Position numbers and translations under genes: made by a program
From: Sanguinoderma infundibulare
Lineage: Eukaryota; Basidiomycota; Agaricomycetes; Polyporales; Polyporaceae
Assembly (NCBI GenBank): GCA_032821775.1
Contig: JAVLRN010000012.1
Location: 1 to 64,000, forward strand
Reading direction: 5' to 3'
Length of the DNA: 64,000 bases
In this document: in pieces, positions 22,535-33,815 of the stretch
Numbering within the stretch: position 1 is the first letter of the stretch
How the letters are laid out: every line of letters starts with the position of its first letter
Notes under the pieces: generated by a model
What the model saw: the letters and a program-made list of their open reading frames with translations, nothing else
What the model was told of the DNA's origin: nothing
The model's database searches: none

Positions 22535-25114
22535 CTACTTCCTCGCAGTGAGCTTGTACGGGTTGCGTCCACGCTGCACGCTCTCGTCCCGGGCCCGCGC
22601 ATTAGCCGCAGCCCTCCGGCCCCTCCTCAGATTTGAACGATCAGCCACAGGCGGTTCAGGCTGGACCTTGGCGCGCTTTCGGGCTCGAGTGCGTTGCACA
22701 GCGTCTGCCGGAGGTTGACCCTCGGCCTCGGCCTCAGGCTGTCGTTGGGCCTCCGCCTCCTCCTGTTTGCGCTTCTTCGAGCGAGTGGTGCGGCGGGGTG
22801 CGCCTCCGGTCCTGATATCAGGCGCGACAAAGGGGAGAGGTCCGTCGTTCTCGGGCCACGCCTGGTCGGGTGCAAGTGCCTTATCAAAGATCTCGAGCAC
22901 TTCGTCGTGGGTCATGGGCTTGGAGGGGATGCGTCGGGTACCGATGTTCAAGTCACCGAGGGCGGTGAAGTCTGCGAGCAACTGGGAGAGCGGGACGTTG
23001 TTCTTGACCTGAATGAAGAAGTCTCCTTTCAGGTATCCGCGCTTGTTAGTTGCTGCTTGGTAATCGTCGTCGGTGGACCCAAAGACTGCGTGGCACGCTT
23101 TAGAGGCTTTCGGGTGAGTGTGATGCGTGTGGCGGAGGATGATCCAAATCAGGACACAGAGGAAGGACTCCAGGTCGTGGTGCGCGTTGTGTATGGCAGT
23201 CTCTGGATGCTCCAGCAGTTCAACGGCCATGAAGTAGTACGTGCCCTAAGCCGCCAGGAAGATCAGTGACTCCATCAGTTGCACGTGCACAAGAAAGACT
23301 CACGGTCCGTTCCTTCAACTTTTCGAAGGGGAGCTCGATTGCTATCACCTCGTCTCCATTGACCGGAATATCCGCCATGCAGCTGTAATCGAAGTCGTGG
23401 AGGAACACGACGAAGCCCGCATCCGACAGCTTCTTGTCGACGATCAATATGTTCCCGATGCTCACATCACCGTGCAGGATCTTAGCTTTCTCCCAAAGGA
23501 CTCGATGTCCTACATTGCACCCCGTAAATCAGTGACAGACATGATGCTTGCAGGCAGCGAACTCACCGGCAATAGCGTCACGGAACGCCTGACAAAGCTC
23601 CTTAGTGCTCTCGAAATCGGTTACACGCTTGCCCACGGTGCTGGTCACAAAACGCATGTGACTCCGCTCGTACTGGAACTTATCGGAGCCTTGAATAATC
23701 CTCCACGTGTGGGTCTGCTGTAGAGGAAGCGGATGCGTGGCGAATGGCCCAGGAACAAACCCATCTGAACCCAACGAGTCTGACGAACCCTCTCCAGGGG
23801 GGTTGCGACAGTTGTCGACGGCCGCGTTGAGCTCCTGCTGACTCGTCTTGGGCCACAGACGTGCAGCAGCCTCGCCGAGATCACAGCTAACAATACGGGT
23901 AGGAAGACCGATGCGCTCGTTCTCGGGGATAGTCTCCTCAATCCTGTCGAAAAACTCCTTCTCCGAAGTGCGGATGACCTGTCGCCAGGCGTCCTTCACG
24001 ACGACCACGGTGATTTTGCCATTGGCTTTCGGGAGTTTGCCTGGGGGTCTCTTCGTCACTCCACGAGGGTCTTCGATCGCTCGCCAGACGATAGTCGCAC
24101 GAGACATCAAGCGAGGGTTGACGTCAATGAGGGAATATGTGAAGTACGCCTTGGAGACAAGGCCGCCGCCACTACCAGTACCACAGACCTCTACACGTCG
24201 ACATACCGCCGGCTGAGGGGGAGTATCAAGGCGGGCGAGTTTCAGGGATTCGACAACCCAGTTCCGTTCCGCGGCAGTCAACTTGCGGACAGTCGGATCG
24301 GAACCAACGATGGGCCCTTGGCGGTCGCGAGGGTGGACCACCCTCCAGAAGAACTGTTGAAGGTACTCGGGATGGTCCTGTAGAGAGAAGGGAGGAGAAA
24401 CGATAGCGCAGGCATGGTCAAAGCGGAAGATGCGAGCAATATTGGTGTAGATGCCAACAGCGAAGACAGCGGAGTGGCCGTGGACAGCTATGAGGCCCCG
24501 AGCACCGACGGCGAGTCGGGCGAGCGTTTCGCTGTGTTCCAAAGAGTGCGACCTGAGGGGGTCATCGTTTTCCTCGCCCTTGACCTCGATGTAGAAGGAG
24601 GTAGAGTTCCAGTCGAACGCTTCGGGGTCCTCGCCGGGGAAGGAGACGGCGTAGTCAGGGTAAGTCTCGTAGTGGTTGTCGACGTAGTCGAGGAATGGGA
24701 AGGAGAGCTGCTTCCTATGCTGGGGGAAAAAGTGAAGTCTCTTCTCTGGGGGAAAGCTGGACACGGTGGCCTTCAAGGCCTTCTCCTGGTGAAAGAGGGC
24801 AGGGTCAGTAGTATACTACGCACAAGAGGCAGTCGACGCACCAAATCCGGGTAGCTCCCGACCTCCTTCCCCTTCACCGGTTTGTATTCCGAGAACGTGC
24901 TTGAGGGTGCCTTACTGCGCAACTTCGGGGCGCAGCTTGGAACCATGACGTCGAGGAAAGTCGGCATGTCGCCAGGAAAGACATGGACATGGTCTTGGAG
25001 CTCCTGCTTCCAACCCTCGAGCTGCCCGGCTGTGGTGTCACCTTGGGCCACGGTCAGGCGTGACTCAACCTTGAGACGTTTGGGGAAGATTTGGAAGCCA
25101 CACCTGATGAACAC
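22535..25114 (-). CDS. FunK1 protein kinase-like protein
   Basis: Fungal-specific kinase-like family found in large numbers in basidiomycetes. The first exon (MFIRCGFQIFPKR, 25114) leads to QDHVHVFPGDMPTFLDVMVP. The central exon (from about 24776) has FYIEVKGEE, typical of the FunK1 N-terminal lobe region, and LLYTNIARIFRFDH-like text (seen as IYTNIARIFRFDHACAIVS). The C-terminal lobe is split by introns. It has the catalytic-loop equivalent HGDVSIGNILI, the metal-site equivalent FLHDFDYS (DFD where kinases have DFG) and the activation-segment end GTYYFMAVELL. Then follow the acidic helix HHDLESFLCVLIWI and a long basic tail with TRSKKRKQEEAEAQ. The stop is at 22535-22537. All key residues are present, so activity is possible; the substrate is unknown. 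It lies between the two ALDH paralogues and shares their strand. Confidence 0.85.
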
Positions 25115-25696
25115 GAGAAGAAACCGGTTGAACCGAGAGAGATGGTCATTTTATAGTGTTGAGCTGGTCCTGAGATGGAAGATCGTGGTTGAGAGTTAAC
25201 CGAGGCCGGGGCAAAAGGGGCGCATGGGTGCTTTGATTGCTTGTATCTACCAAGGCTGGCCAAGCGCGATTGGTGACTCAGTCAGGTAAACAATAACCAC
25301 CCCCCGACTGCGCCATGAAAGGTAAGCATAAAATTCGTCACCGAAAACCTAACCTACGGGGAAATGCATTACGCACAGAGCTCATCCAAATCAGCGAGAT
25401 GCGCCAGCGAACTCGCCTCGTCCTCGCTTGATACCCACTAAAATGTTGAGGTTGGCTTGGCGCTGGACAAGCTGCGCTCACTAGCGCGGCGTCTGGTACG
25501 ACACGTCTTGTAGTGGTCTTGTTGTCCTATACCATCTTGACGTGCACTACCACACGGTAGTCTTGTTGTTTCCGGTTTTCCCCCGCCCTTGGCATCTGCC
25601 TATGTAGGATAGCTTATTAGCTCACGCTCGAGTCTCGCTCACCTCAGTCCGGCGTGAAACTGCGGTCATTCTTGTATTACAGCGACTTCCATAAAG
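25115..25696. other. Kinase-like gene upstream region
   Basis: No gene seen. Holds the 5' side of the FunK1 gene (an ATTTTATAG motif lies near 25149-25157) and runs up to the MITE-like element. Confidence 0.45.
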
Positions 25697-26082
25697 TTGA
25701 TACGGAAAACGCCTTTTTTTTGCGAGCCAGCGTCTGTAGAGCGCTTTACTTCCCGAACGCTGTGCCGGTCTGACGGACCAGCAAGAAAGCCGGAGAACCG
25801 GAGAGTCACTGCGTTACTCATTTGCTCGAAACCCCTCTCGGAACCATGATCCTCAGTATAAAATGGGAAATTCCGTGTCAGTTTGGTGGAAGTTTTGCCA
25901 TAGACCGGAAGAACCGAGAAATAGGCCGTTTGGATGAGAGGAACGGCACCGGTAAGGGCATGCTGTTGGTCACGTTTGGGTCACACGGAGTCACTGATCA
26001 CAGACCTTCAGAGTTGGATCTCGTGATCACCCGGCGTCTCCAGAGAGCGCCGGGCCCGCGAAAAACGCGTTTTCCGTATCAA
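25697..26082. mobile_element. MITE-like element, 386 bp
   Basis: Perfect 16-bp terminal inverted repeats: TTGATACGGAAAACGC at 25697-25712 and GCGTTTTCCGTATCAA at 26067-26082. Similarity continues inward (CTTTTTTTTGCGAGCC against GTTTTTCGCGGGCC). There is no coding capacity. The target-site duplication is not clear from the flanks (ATAAAG on the left, TATGAAAG on the right). The size and perfect TIRs fit a non-autonomous DNA transposon. Confidence 0.75.
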
Positions 26083-26212
26083 TATGAAAGTCCTCATAAG
26101 CTGACTATTGTTCACTAATGATCGATGATCGGTAGGTACCCATGATGTACAGTCTGGACGATCTGTCCCACGAAACGGCGACCGCACACGCGATCCGAGT
26201 GGCCTACCCAAC

Positions 26213-26860
26213 TTACTCACCAGCCGCAACGATGACGCTCTTTCCAAAGTTGTTTCCCCTCTGCACCTACAGGATGGCCTGGCCAGCGTTCTCGAGACCG
26301 CGCGTGATGTGTCCGTGTACTTGATGGCTCCCCTCGCGATGCGTTCCTTGTACTTGATCGTTCCCCTCGCGATGCGCTTCGGAATCGTCCTGAAGAAGTC
26401 CTCCTCGTACTCGGATGCGAGCGAGGCGAAGATGAAGCCGTGCAGCGAGATTTCGCGCCGGACGAGCAGCTGGAGGTTCTTGACTCCGTACGGCTCTTTC
26501 GTGTTGTACGCCGAGATGTTTCCGAAAACCTAGACGCGACCGTGACACGAACGTGAGAGGGGGGGTGAACGAAATCTAACAATATGCAAACTTTATGTAT
26601 AATGACTCGAGTACCTCGTGCAAGGAAGTCAAGCGCTGCTTCGAGGACTTCGCCCCTCACATTATCCCAGTAACTACAGACGGATGAGCGAGCATGGACC
26701 AGGAAATGACAGGCGACGCACATATTAATGGGTCCTTCCTTCTCGAGCACCTCGCGAGCGCTCGTGGTCTTGTAGTTGAAGGCGAAGTCAGCCGGAAACG
26801 AGAACACTCGGATCCCAACAAATCGTGCCTGATGCAGCGCTGACGAAGACGTCATCTCCC
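26213..26860 (-). pseudogene. C-terminal remnant of an NADP-dependent MDR oxidoreductase
   Basis: The family is the medium-chain dehydrogenase/reductase group of alkenal or leukotriene B4 reductases. The remnant starts with ADFAFNYKTTSAREVLEKEG and continues across a clear intron (gtgcgt...ctgtag) with IYWDNVRGEVLEAALDFLA. After a second intron it reads VFGNISAYNTKEPYGVKN, FIFASLASEYEEDFFRTIP, then HITRGLENAGQAIL and GNNFGKSVIV. The defects are clear. The N-terminal catalytic half and the Rossmann glycine motif are absent. A 33-bp tandem duplication (26311-26343 and 26344-26376) repeats IARGxIKYK. The frame shifts after it, and a TAG replaces the residue after GQAIL (26267-26269). It cannot make an enzyme. 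Confidence 0.82.
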
Positions 26861-27266
26861 TATCCAGCGGGGAGCGTGTGTCAGCCGCGAGGCCGACCCG
26901 GCGTTTCCGACGCCAAGGCGAGGTGTAGTTCTACCTTGTTTATGATGCTCCAGCTCCTGTCCGAGCATCCGTCGATCCTACTGCAGCTCGACGGCGGACA
27001 CTCCTACTAGTCCGCAAGCATTGGCCGTCCATGCGCAGTGACACTCGACGCAAGTGTGACAAGTGTTGCGGAATTTGCATCAGCCAAGGACCACCGAGGA
27101 CGCGACAAAGGGCTTTCTGCATCGTACACGGCGTCTTGCCGGCCTCCGTCTCGAGTAGCGCCGTACTCGTGAAGCCCCTTGTCTTTGTCCGGGCAGTCAT
27201 AGACTATGGTCAGGTCCCTGAGAGCAAGACCATTTTCATATTATCGCGATGCTGTCCAAACGTTTC
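26861..27266 (-). other. Possible downstream exon(s) of the F-box gene
   Basis: On the minus strand at 26940-27200 a frame with LLETEAGKTPCTMQKALCRV and LSHLRRVSLRMDG looks like a leucine-rich C-terminal part of a fungal F-box protein. The splice connection to the F-box exon is not proven. Confidence 0.35.
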
Positions 27267-27560
27267 TCATACGTATATCAACAGTGAGGAAGGTAGAACC
27301 TGATGGAGGCTTTGGACTGGATGAGAAAGCTGTCGGCGAACGCTTGCGAAGATCATCGGTTTGCAAGCGTTTCGCAGCCATCGACACGTCTCGGAAAGAG
27401 CGATGAGAATCCCTGGGGAAAAATTGAGCACCTTAAGGAGTTCCAACAGGACGTCGTTGTTCAAACGTTCCTGCAACCCAAGTATACGCGTCAAGGTCAC
27501 GAAGTGATCAGCAAGTTGACAGCGACACTGTAGAGGGCAGAGAAACATACGCAAACTCAT
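27267..27560 (-). CDS. F-box protein (first exon or fragment)
   Basis: Residues about 33-75 form an F-box: RLNNDVLLELLKVLN followed by LIALSETCRWLRNACKPMIF and SVRRQL. This is the standard start of many basidiomycete F-box proteins, adaptors that recruit targets to SCF ubiquitin ligases. The frame closes after PSSLLIYV, probably at an intron. A leucine-rich continuation may lie at 26940-27200. Such genes are highly expanded and often decay in these fungi, so a pseudogene is possible. Its neighbour on one side is a clear pseudogene. Confidence 0.6.
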   Translation of the reverse strand: MSLRMFLCPLQCRCQLADHFVTLTRILGLQERLNNDVLLELLKVLNFSPGILIALSETCRWLRNACKPMIFASVRRQLSHPVQSLHQVLPSSLLIYV

Positions 27561-28653
27561 GGTTGATCATAGGGATGTATACACAGATCGATGTGTTGGA
27601 TAGCTGAGTGATTCGTGGAGAATCAACGGTTATAGTCCGATCGACCTTGCGTTGTCCACTGTGGAGGGTGCGCTTCGGCTACATCGACCTGCCCTAAACA
27701 ATCGAACCCCCGGCCCGGCGGCCCCGGCCGATGACAACCACCCAGGCTACCAATCTCATCCGTTCTCCGTTCACCACTGCTCATTAACTTTGCTACCCAA
27801 AGCCTCGGTGTAACTCAGGACATATGCATCGTGGCTGCAGCTTCCGATTGACCATACAGACAGGCCTCCTGATCAGCCTCCGGGCCACGCTTTGGGTGGT
27901 GGATTCATTTCAACAGAGCGCGACGTACCCAAGTCTGGCCAAACTCGCCCGCAGATGCTCAGAAGCAGGCCAGGATGGACATACGCTGTGCGAACGTCCC
28001 CACCGCGCTTGTGTTGCACTCCTACCGCGCGGGGCTGCCAATGCCAATAGCAAAGGTCGTAGACACCATTGCTACGGGGAAACTTGCATAACCTCTCGTG
28101 AATACAGCACGTTCATGCTCATCTGGCGTAACATTAAACAGGATGGAGGGCAGGATGCGTATGTGTTTGGGCAAACAGAGATACGAGTGCACTTACAGAG
28201 GTGGGTGTAAACATACGGACGTATCTCCGCAGCCGAGGATGAGCATTAACCAAACGCTCATGGGTCACAATGAAGAAGATTAGGTCGAATTGCCTTGCTG
28301 GCAGCTGTGGACGACAACAGGCTTGGGAACGCTCGAGGCGAGGGGTGTGGGGTACTGCTCGTCTGAAAGATCAAAATAATCGCTGCAGCATTGGAAACAA
28401 GAGCACCCATCCTCAGCTTGCAAACAGAAACCATTGAACACCTTCCGGATGCCCGGAAAACGCCAGATCCACAGGCCGTTGAACGCTGAACCTAAGTTGG
28501 CGGGGCACCCATATTGTACAGTACACGCCGTCTCGAAGCCCGCGGGGCACGAATCCTCTAAAAGGTCAGGACTGCCCCCCGCGAGCCCTCGCGGCGATGA
28601 TGGAACTAAGAGACAAGCGATGAAATCATGGCATCGCAATTCATGTACATGCA
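27561..28653. other. Intergenic DNA with duplicated ALDH 3' flank
   Basis: No gene recognised. The right half (about 28035-28653) is the diverged counterpart of about 17640-18190, including CATCCTCAGCTTGCAAACAG against CATCCTCAGTTTGCAAACAG. Confidence 0.6.
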
Positions 28654-31182
28654 TCACGCCTTCAGCAGGGGGCGCCTCGACTTGGTCAACACGACCGACG
28701 AAACGCCCACCAGTGCGAACAGCAGCCAGAAAGCCCACCGCTTCGCGGCCCGAGCCGCGAAGCCCTTGCCCGGGCGCGGGGGCAGCGATACGCCCGTCGC
28801 CTTGACGTGCTTCTTGTAGTCGGCCTGCCAACGAGTCGGATCCGCACGGTTAGCCACGCTTTGAACTTTGCAAGAAAGGGAACGGCGAGCAGACAGACCT
28901 TGTACGGGGGGAAGCGGAAGCCGAACGCGATCGTGTCGACCCAGCCGGGGTTCTTGAGCGAGACGCGCCAGTGGACGAACTGCTCGAAGCCATGCTTGCC
29001 GGTGTAGTACCCGTACCCGCTGGCACCGACGCCTCCGACCGGAAGCCCGGGGACGCCCGCGCTGATGATTGTTTCGTTCGTCACGGCCGCGCCGCTCTTC
29101 GTGTTGCTGAACACCTTCTTCTCGAACTCGGGGTCGTGCGTGAAGACGTACACCGCGAGCGGGAGGTCCCGCGCCTGGATGAACGCGATCGCCTCGTCGA
29201 CGTCCTTGACGGGGACCAGCGCGAGCACCGGCCCGAATATCTCCCTGTTTTCACCCCGTCAGCCCAGAAATTAAACGGCGGAATGGTGAGGCGGGGCAAA
29301 GTACGCACTCGCCGAGCAAAACATCCCCCGCCTTCACGTCGCGCACCACCGTCGGCGCGACGTACCGCTTCTCGACGTCCGCGTCCCCGCCCACGACGAT
29401 CGTCCCCTCCGTCTCGTCAATGAGCTTCTTGATGCGCTCCGCATGCGCGCTCGTGACGATGCGCGAGAGCGAGTCGGACTTTGCGGGACCCTCGGGGTAG
29501 AAAGACGCGTACGCGGCATTGAGCGCGTCCACGAGCGTGTCCTGGAAGTGCGCGGGGACGAGCACGTACTCGGGCGAGAGGCAGATCTGGCCGGCGTTGG
29601 AGAAGCGGCCCCAGAGGAGGCGGCGCGCGGCGAGCTTGACGTCGACGCGGGGGTCGATCACGACCGGGTTCTTGCCCCCGAGCTCGAGCGTGGTCGGCGT
29701 GAGGTGCTTGGCGGCGGCGGTGGCGATGATGCGGCCGACGCGGCCGTTTCCCGTGTACAAAACTGCAATTGGCTGTCAGCACTAGAACGTGTCTGTGCTA
29801 GCGAGACGGCGTCTCACTGTGAGCCCAGGGAAGCTCGAGGATCTGTTTGCGAGGATGTTAGCTGGCCTCCCCCCACGACACTCATAGACACGCACCCTCG
29901 TCGTCTCCGCAACACCGCCGTTAATGACTTGGTAAAGTTCGGGATCGAGGTACTTGGGGACGAGCTCGGCGATGAGCGCGCTGAACGCAGGCGTTTGCTC
30001 TGAAGGCTTCAGGACCGCGCCTGCGCCTGCAGAAATGGCACCAATCTGCAGGTGAAGATTATTAGCACGACGTCTACTCGTAACGTTTGTCAAGGAGACA
30101 ACGCCCGGCGTGCGGACTGCTGACCACTAACGTCCGCGCGCTAGACCACCGAAGGGCTTCTTCTGCCACCGCACTTAAAGCTCACAAGCGACCCCAGAGA
30201 GCTCCAGCATGAGAGAACGCCAGAACGTCTGGAACAGAAAGCCGCTGCCATTAGCGGGCGCGAAGTTCACGGCTGGGCAGCAACGAGTGCTTTCCGTTGT
30301 GCTTCTTTACCACCCGGACTGAGAGGGCTGAACCTATGTACAAGTAAAGCAAACGAGGCTGAGGAGCCGGGAGGGCGTTTTTCGACGAATGTTCTGCTCC
30401 TCCATCTGTGGCGGCGCTCATCGCCGACGATTCCAGAGCTACGAGGTCGGAGGAGGCATGCGCAATTCGCGCTCCTAGATTACGTCAAAATCCCCTCATG
30501 ACGTTGCGCGTCCCGGATGAAATCACCGTTTGTGCAATGGCTAGATCAGGGGAATAGAGGAGGTCTGGCAAAGGAGGGAGGCCAAACGATCTGGGACAGT
30601 CGACTGTCCTCTCCACGCAGTGTCGCTCGCCAGGGCGGCGACAAAGACTAGATAGAAAATGAAGACTTACGAGGGGGGTGAGAAGGAGGAAGACGGGGAA
30701 GTTGAAGGGAGAGATGATGAGGACGACACCCTTTGGCTCAGGGGTGAGCCGGGGGCGCATAGGGAACCAGTTGAGGGCGAAGGGGACGCCCTGCGGTTTG
30801 ACCCACTTGTCGACATTTTTGTATGCATCCTTGACCTCCGCATAGGTAGGTGAGAATTCCAACCTGATGGTACGAGCAGGTTAACTGTCAGCGCCGCGCA
30901 TTCGGCTGGGACGAAGGACTTCACAGGTCAGTCTCCTGGTCTGGCCGACCAAGGTCGCTTCGGAGCGCATCTCTGAAGCGCTGCTCGTTGTCCTTGATCA
31001 TGTACCCGACCTGGGCAATCTGGGCCTTGCGGAAGTCGATGGACTTGGTTCGGCCCGACAGGAACGCGGCCCGTGCAGTAGCATGAATCTGACGAGTCTA
31101 ATGAGTTGGAAGTTCGGATGCGACTGATACGACAACTTACCTTTGGGATGTCTTCGACCGGTGTGAACGTAAGCGTGGACAT
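28654..31182 (-). CDS. Fatty aldehyde dehydrogenase, tail-anchored, paralogue 2
   Basis: Paralogue of 18191-21031 with the same exon plan and function. The start is MSTLTFTPVEDIPK (31180-31182). Motifs are ISPFNFPVFLLLTPL, AGAGAVLKPSEQTPAF, the catalytic glutamate in TTLELGGKNPVVIDP, the catalytic cysteine in SNAGQICLSPEYVLVP, and EIFGPVLALVPV. The tail ends in a hydrophobic anchor (WLLFALVGVSSVVL) plus KSRRPLLKA, with the stop at 28654-28656. Divergence from paralogue 1 is moderate in the N-terminal and tail exons and low in the catalytic exons. The same intron that holds the TIR element in paralogue 1 is also long here (about 30049-30668) but has a different extra segment. No disabling change seen. 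Both copies may differ in location or substrate range; the sequence does not show which. Confidence 0.88.
30165..30592. other. Extra 428-bp segment in ALDH paralogue 2 intron
   Basis: The DNA on either side aligns with paralogue 1: CCGAAGGGCTTCTTCT on one side and CTCTCCACGCAG on the other. The 428 bp between have no counterpart there. No terminal inverted repeat is obvious, and a TCTG could be a short duplicated target. It may be an insertion here or a deletion in paralogue 1. Confidence 0.6.
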
Positions 31183-32100
31183 GCTGGGCGAGTAGAGACG
31201 AATTTTTCGAACTGAAGCCGGACGACTAGGAGAAGGATGTGAGCAGAGTTGCTGGTCAGGAGGCCATGACGCATTTGCCAAACCTAGTGCCCTGCCGTTT
31301 TCGGGTGACAACGCACACGTGTGAGCGCTAGCTGTGCACGAAACCGAACCCGGCGAACCGAGTTGGACCACAGCCACTCACAGTTTAGGTGGTTGAACAC
31401 CTGGCACAGGACCGACAGCGCGCGATTCGAAGGGCTGTGAGCAAGAGAGTATGCTGGGTCCTAGCGGGGTCGGAGAGCGGGGATTTATGTACGCAGTGTG
31501 GGAATAAAGATGTACCCAGCACCCGCTGCCGCCACAGATTCACATGCCACTCGAATCGAAATGTGCAGATACATATATCCCGGTCGCCCTTAAGTTTGCT
31601 TGCCGTACATCGGAGTAAAGTGCTCCTCTGAGCGGAAAGGCAACAGATTGTCGACCGTGTCTCTCACAATTCTCCGCGACAGGAAATGGTTGGACTTTCC
31701 TAGCTCCGGAAAACTGTGGGAAATCATATTCATAATTTCGTCAGCCTTTTCGCACTGCAGAAATATTGATTTTACGCCCGAGGGCCACCTACGTCGTACT
31801 AGCACATCTGTTGGGGACGTCGTCACCTTCACGGCCGGTTCCGTAAGTTATCAGTTCCCATGTATCTCACAGATATATTCCAGTCCGTTGAAGTGCGCCG
31901 GTTCGACTTCTGCTACTCGTTGCAGGCAGCAGGACAGACACCTGCCAGTCTTTGTCGTCGCTCACACGTGGTAGAGGGTTGGAGTCGAACACACTGAATT
32001 GGTACATTGAAACTTAGTATCAAAGGTTCGAATCCCAGGCTGGGAGGTGGCGCCCACTAGTGATTACGACATCGACTGCTCCCGCATTCTGCAAACAGTC
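31183..32100. other. Intergenic region with an unassigned minus-strand frame
   Basis: A minus-strand frame at 31590-31832 (80 codons, with VLVRRRWPSGVKSIFL and FPELGKSNHFLSRRIV) reads like protein but has no family I recognise. It could be a terminal exon or a relic. A tRNA-like promoter pair lies at 31968-32040. The rest is the ALDH paralogue 2 promoter side. Confidence 0.4.
31968..32040 (+). other. tRNA-like internal promoter elements (A and B box)
   Basis: TGGTAGAGGG resembles an A box, and GGTTCGAATCC further on is an exact B box. The T-arm stem does not pair and no cloverleaf closes. It is a tRNA relic or tRNA-derived repeat head rather than a working tRNA. Confidence 0.3.
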
Positions 32101-33815
32101 CTATCCAAACCGCGTCGATCCTGTCACTTTCAACTCATCCAGTCTAAATACCACAGCAAGGGAACCTTGACCGACAAACTTCACCTGGCGACTCTCCTGG
32201 TCGTACTCTATGCGATGCACGTAGCGCGCGCCATTCTTGGACCACCGCCCGACAAGGTTATTGTTGCTGTCGTACGCGAGGATAGCCATCGCGTACCGAT
32301 TGTCAATATAGCTGAGGGCTGTAAAGTAAACAGCGAACACAATCAAAAATCATCCGCGTTGTAAGAAGTGGAACCGCCCTACCCCAGTAAGAATATTTTC
32401 CTATGCGGAGTACAGGATATGAATCGCCGCTGTCAAGCTTGTCGGGGTCTGCGAGACAGTTGTACTTCAGACCATCAGGCGCCGGGGCCGGTTGGCTCCC
32501 AGGGTGGAGCGCCACGATCTCGGGCGCGACGTCTTTGCAGAATTCCTTGATGACCTGAATAGTCGCATGAAGAGAGCTGTCTGCAGAGTTCTTGAACTTG
32601 CACAGGTTCGCATGGTCGGCGTTGATAGACGCCTTGCGTTCGCCCAAAATGCCCAAGATTGCGGACTGCTCTTCGACAATCTGATAGAGCATTCATTCGT
32701 CAGTCAGGAGTGACCAAAAACCAGGATATTCGTCTGGCACCCACCCACACAGGCGAAAGGGGCCACATCCCGAACTGCGTCTTCTTGATCTCAAATAATG
32801 ACGCAATTTCAAAGCCCTTCGTCGCTACGAGTTGTCGAAAGTCGTCTGTGAGGTCAAACAGGACCATGGAGCCCGGGTCCAGGGACTTGATGAGGTCGAC
32901 GCGGACATTAACCTTGAACGCACGAATGAAATTTGCGACGAACGTGGCTGTGTCGACGCCGTTTCCGCCGCGATGAGGTGTGCCGAGGAAGATCACACCT
33001 GCGACAGAATTGAGGAGGGAGTCGAACCGCCTGTCCGCCCTGGTATTGGCAACCAGGAGTGCCTACAGTGTGATGAGCACCGTGTTTTTTCCAATCCTTA
33101 CATAGGAACGCACCTGCTTGATAATCAACCCTCCCATAGAGTGCGCAAGAAGGATGAGCGGCCGGTTCTCTGCCTGGTTCTCCCTCTCGATCGATCATGC
33201 AAATTGCGAGAAGTGATGGAATCCACTCACGGTATCACCCGCCCTCATGTACCGCAACCTCTCAAGAAATGTCTCCGCGAATGAGCGCAACCGACCAGTC
33301 GAGACGTCCTGGACGACGTTTGCATTATACCCGTACACCATGATCCGTGCGCCCGGTACGTGCCCTGGGAGGGAGTCCCGAAGCCACATAAAGCTTCCAC
33401 TTTTGTCATGAAACTCCCAAGAACGGATCGCGTGGCCGTTCAAACCGTGCAGCGCGACGATGCTGGGGACAGCGCAGCACAGTAGTCAACATGATACATT
33501 CGATGCATGAGCAGGAGCTATCATATGGGCTCACTCGATCTGGGACCCCTCCGATAGAACCGTGAACCCCTCAAAGTCGTCATCGACAATCATCTCACGG
33601 TCACCCAACACCCTATCCGACATTGGCAGAGCGAGGGCCTTTTTGAACGTCGCCTCGTTTGCGAACGACACAGTCGTGCGCTTGCCGCCTTCCTCCATCT
33701 CCGTGAAGGAGCCACGCTGGCCTGGCGCGAGGAGGAGACCCTTGGACACGAGGTGCTGCTCGAGGTCGTCCCTCGTCACCGTGCTATCGATGTTTGAGAT
33801 GCGCGCTGTGATCAT
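32101..33815 (-). CDS. DUF676-like alpha/beta hydrolase with N- and C-terminal modules
   Basis: Exon 1 (from 33815, MITARISNIDSTVTRDDLEQ) reads as a compact module resembling an RRM fold, ending FEGFTVLSEGSQIE. Next comes a serine hydrolase core: IVALHGLNGHAIRSWEF, then RIMVYGYNANVV, the nucleophile elbow LLAHSMGGLIIKQ (AHSMG), and VIFLGTPHRGG, which is a typical fungal lipase-like set. A helical region (ILGERKASINADHANLCKFK) follows. The last exon, joined by an intron after KYSYW, has ALSYIDNRYAMAILAYD, GRWSKNGARYVHRI and VKFVGQGSLAVVF. It resembles small beta-sandwich modules seen in fungal lectin-like proteins. The stop is at 32101-32103. The core would hydrolyse an ester or lipid; the substrate is unknown. 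The module naming at both ends is from pattern memory and weaker than the core call. Confidence 0.7.
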
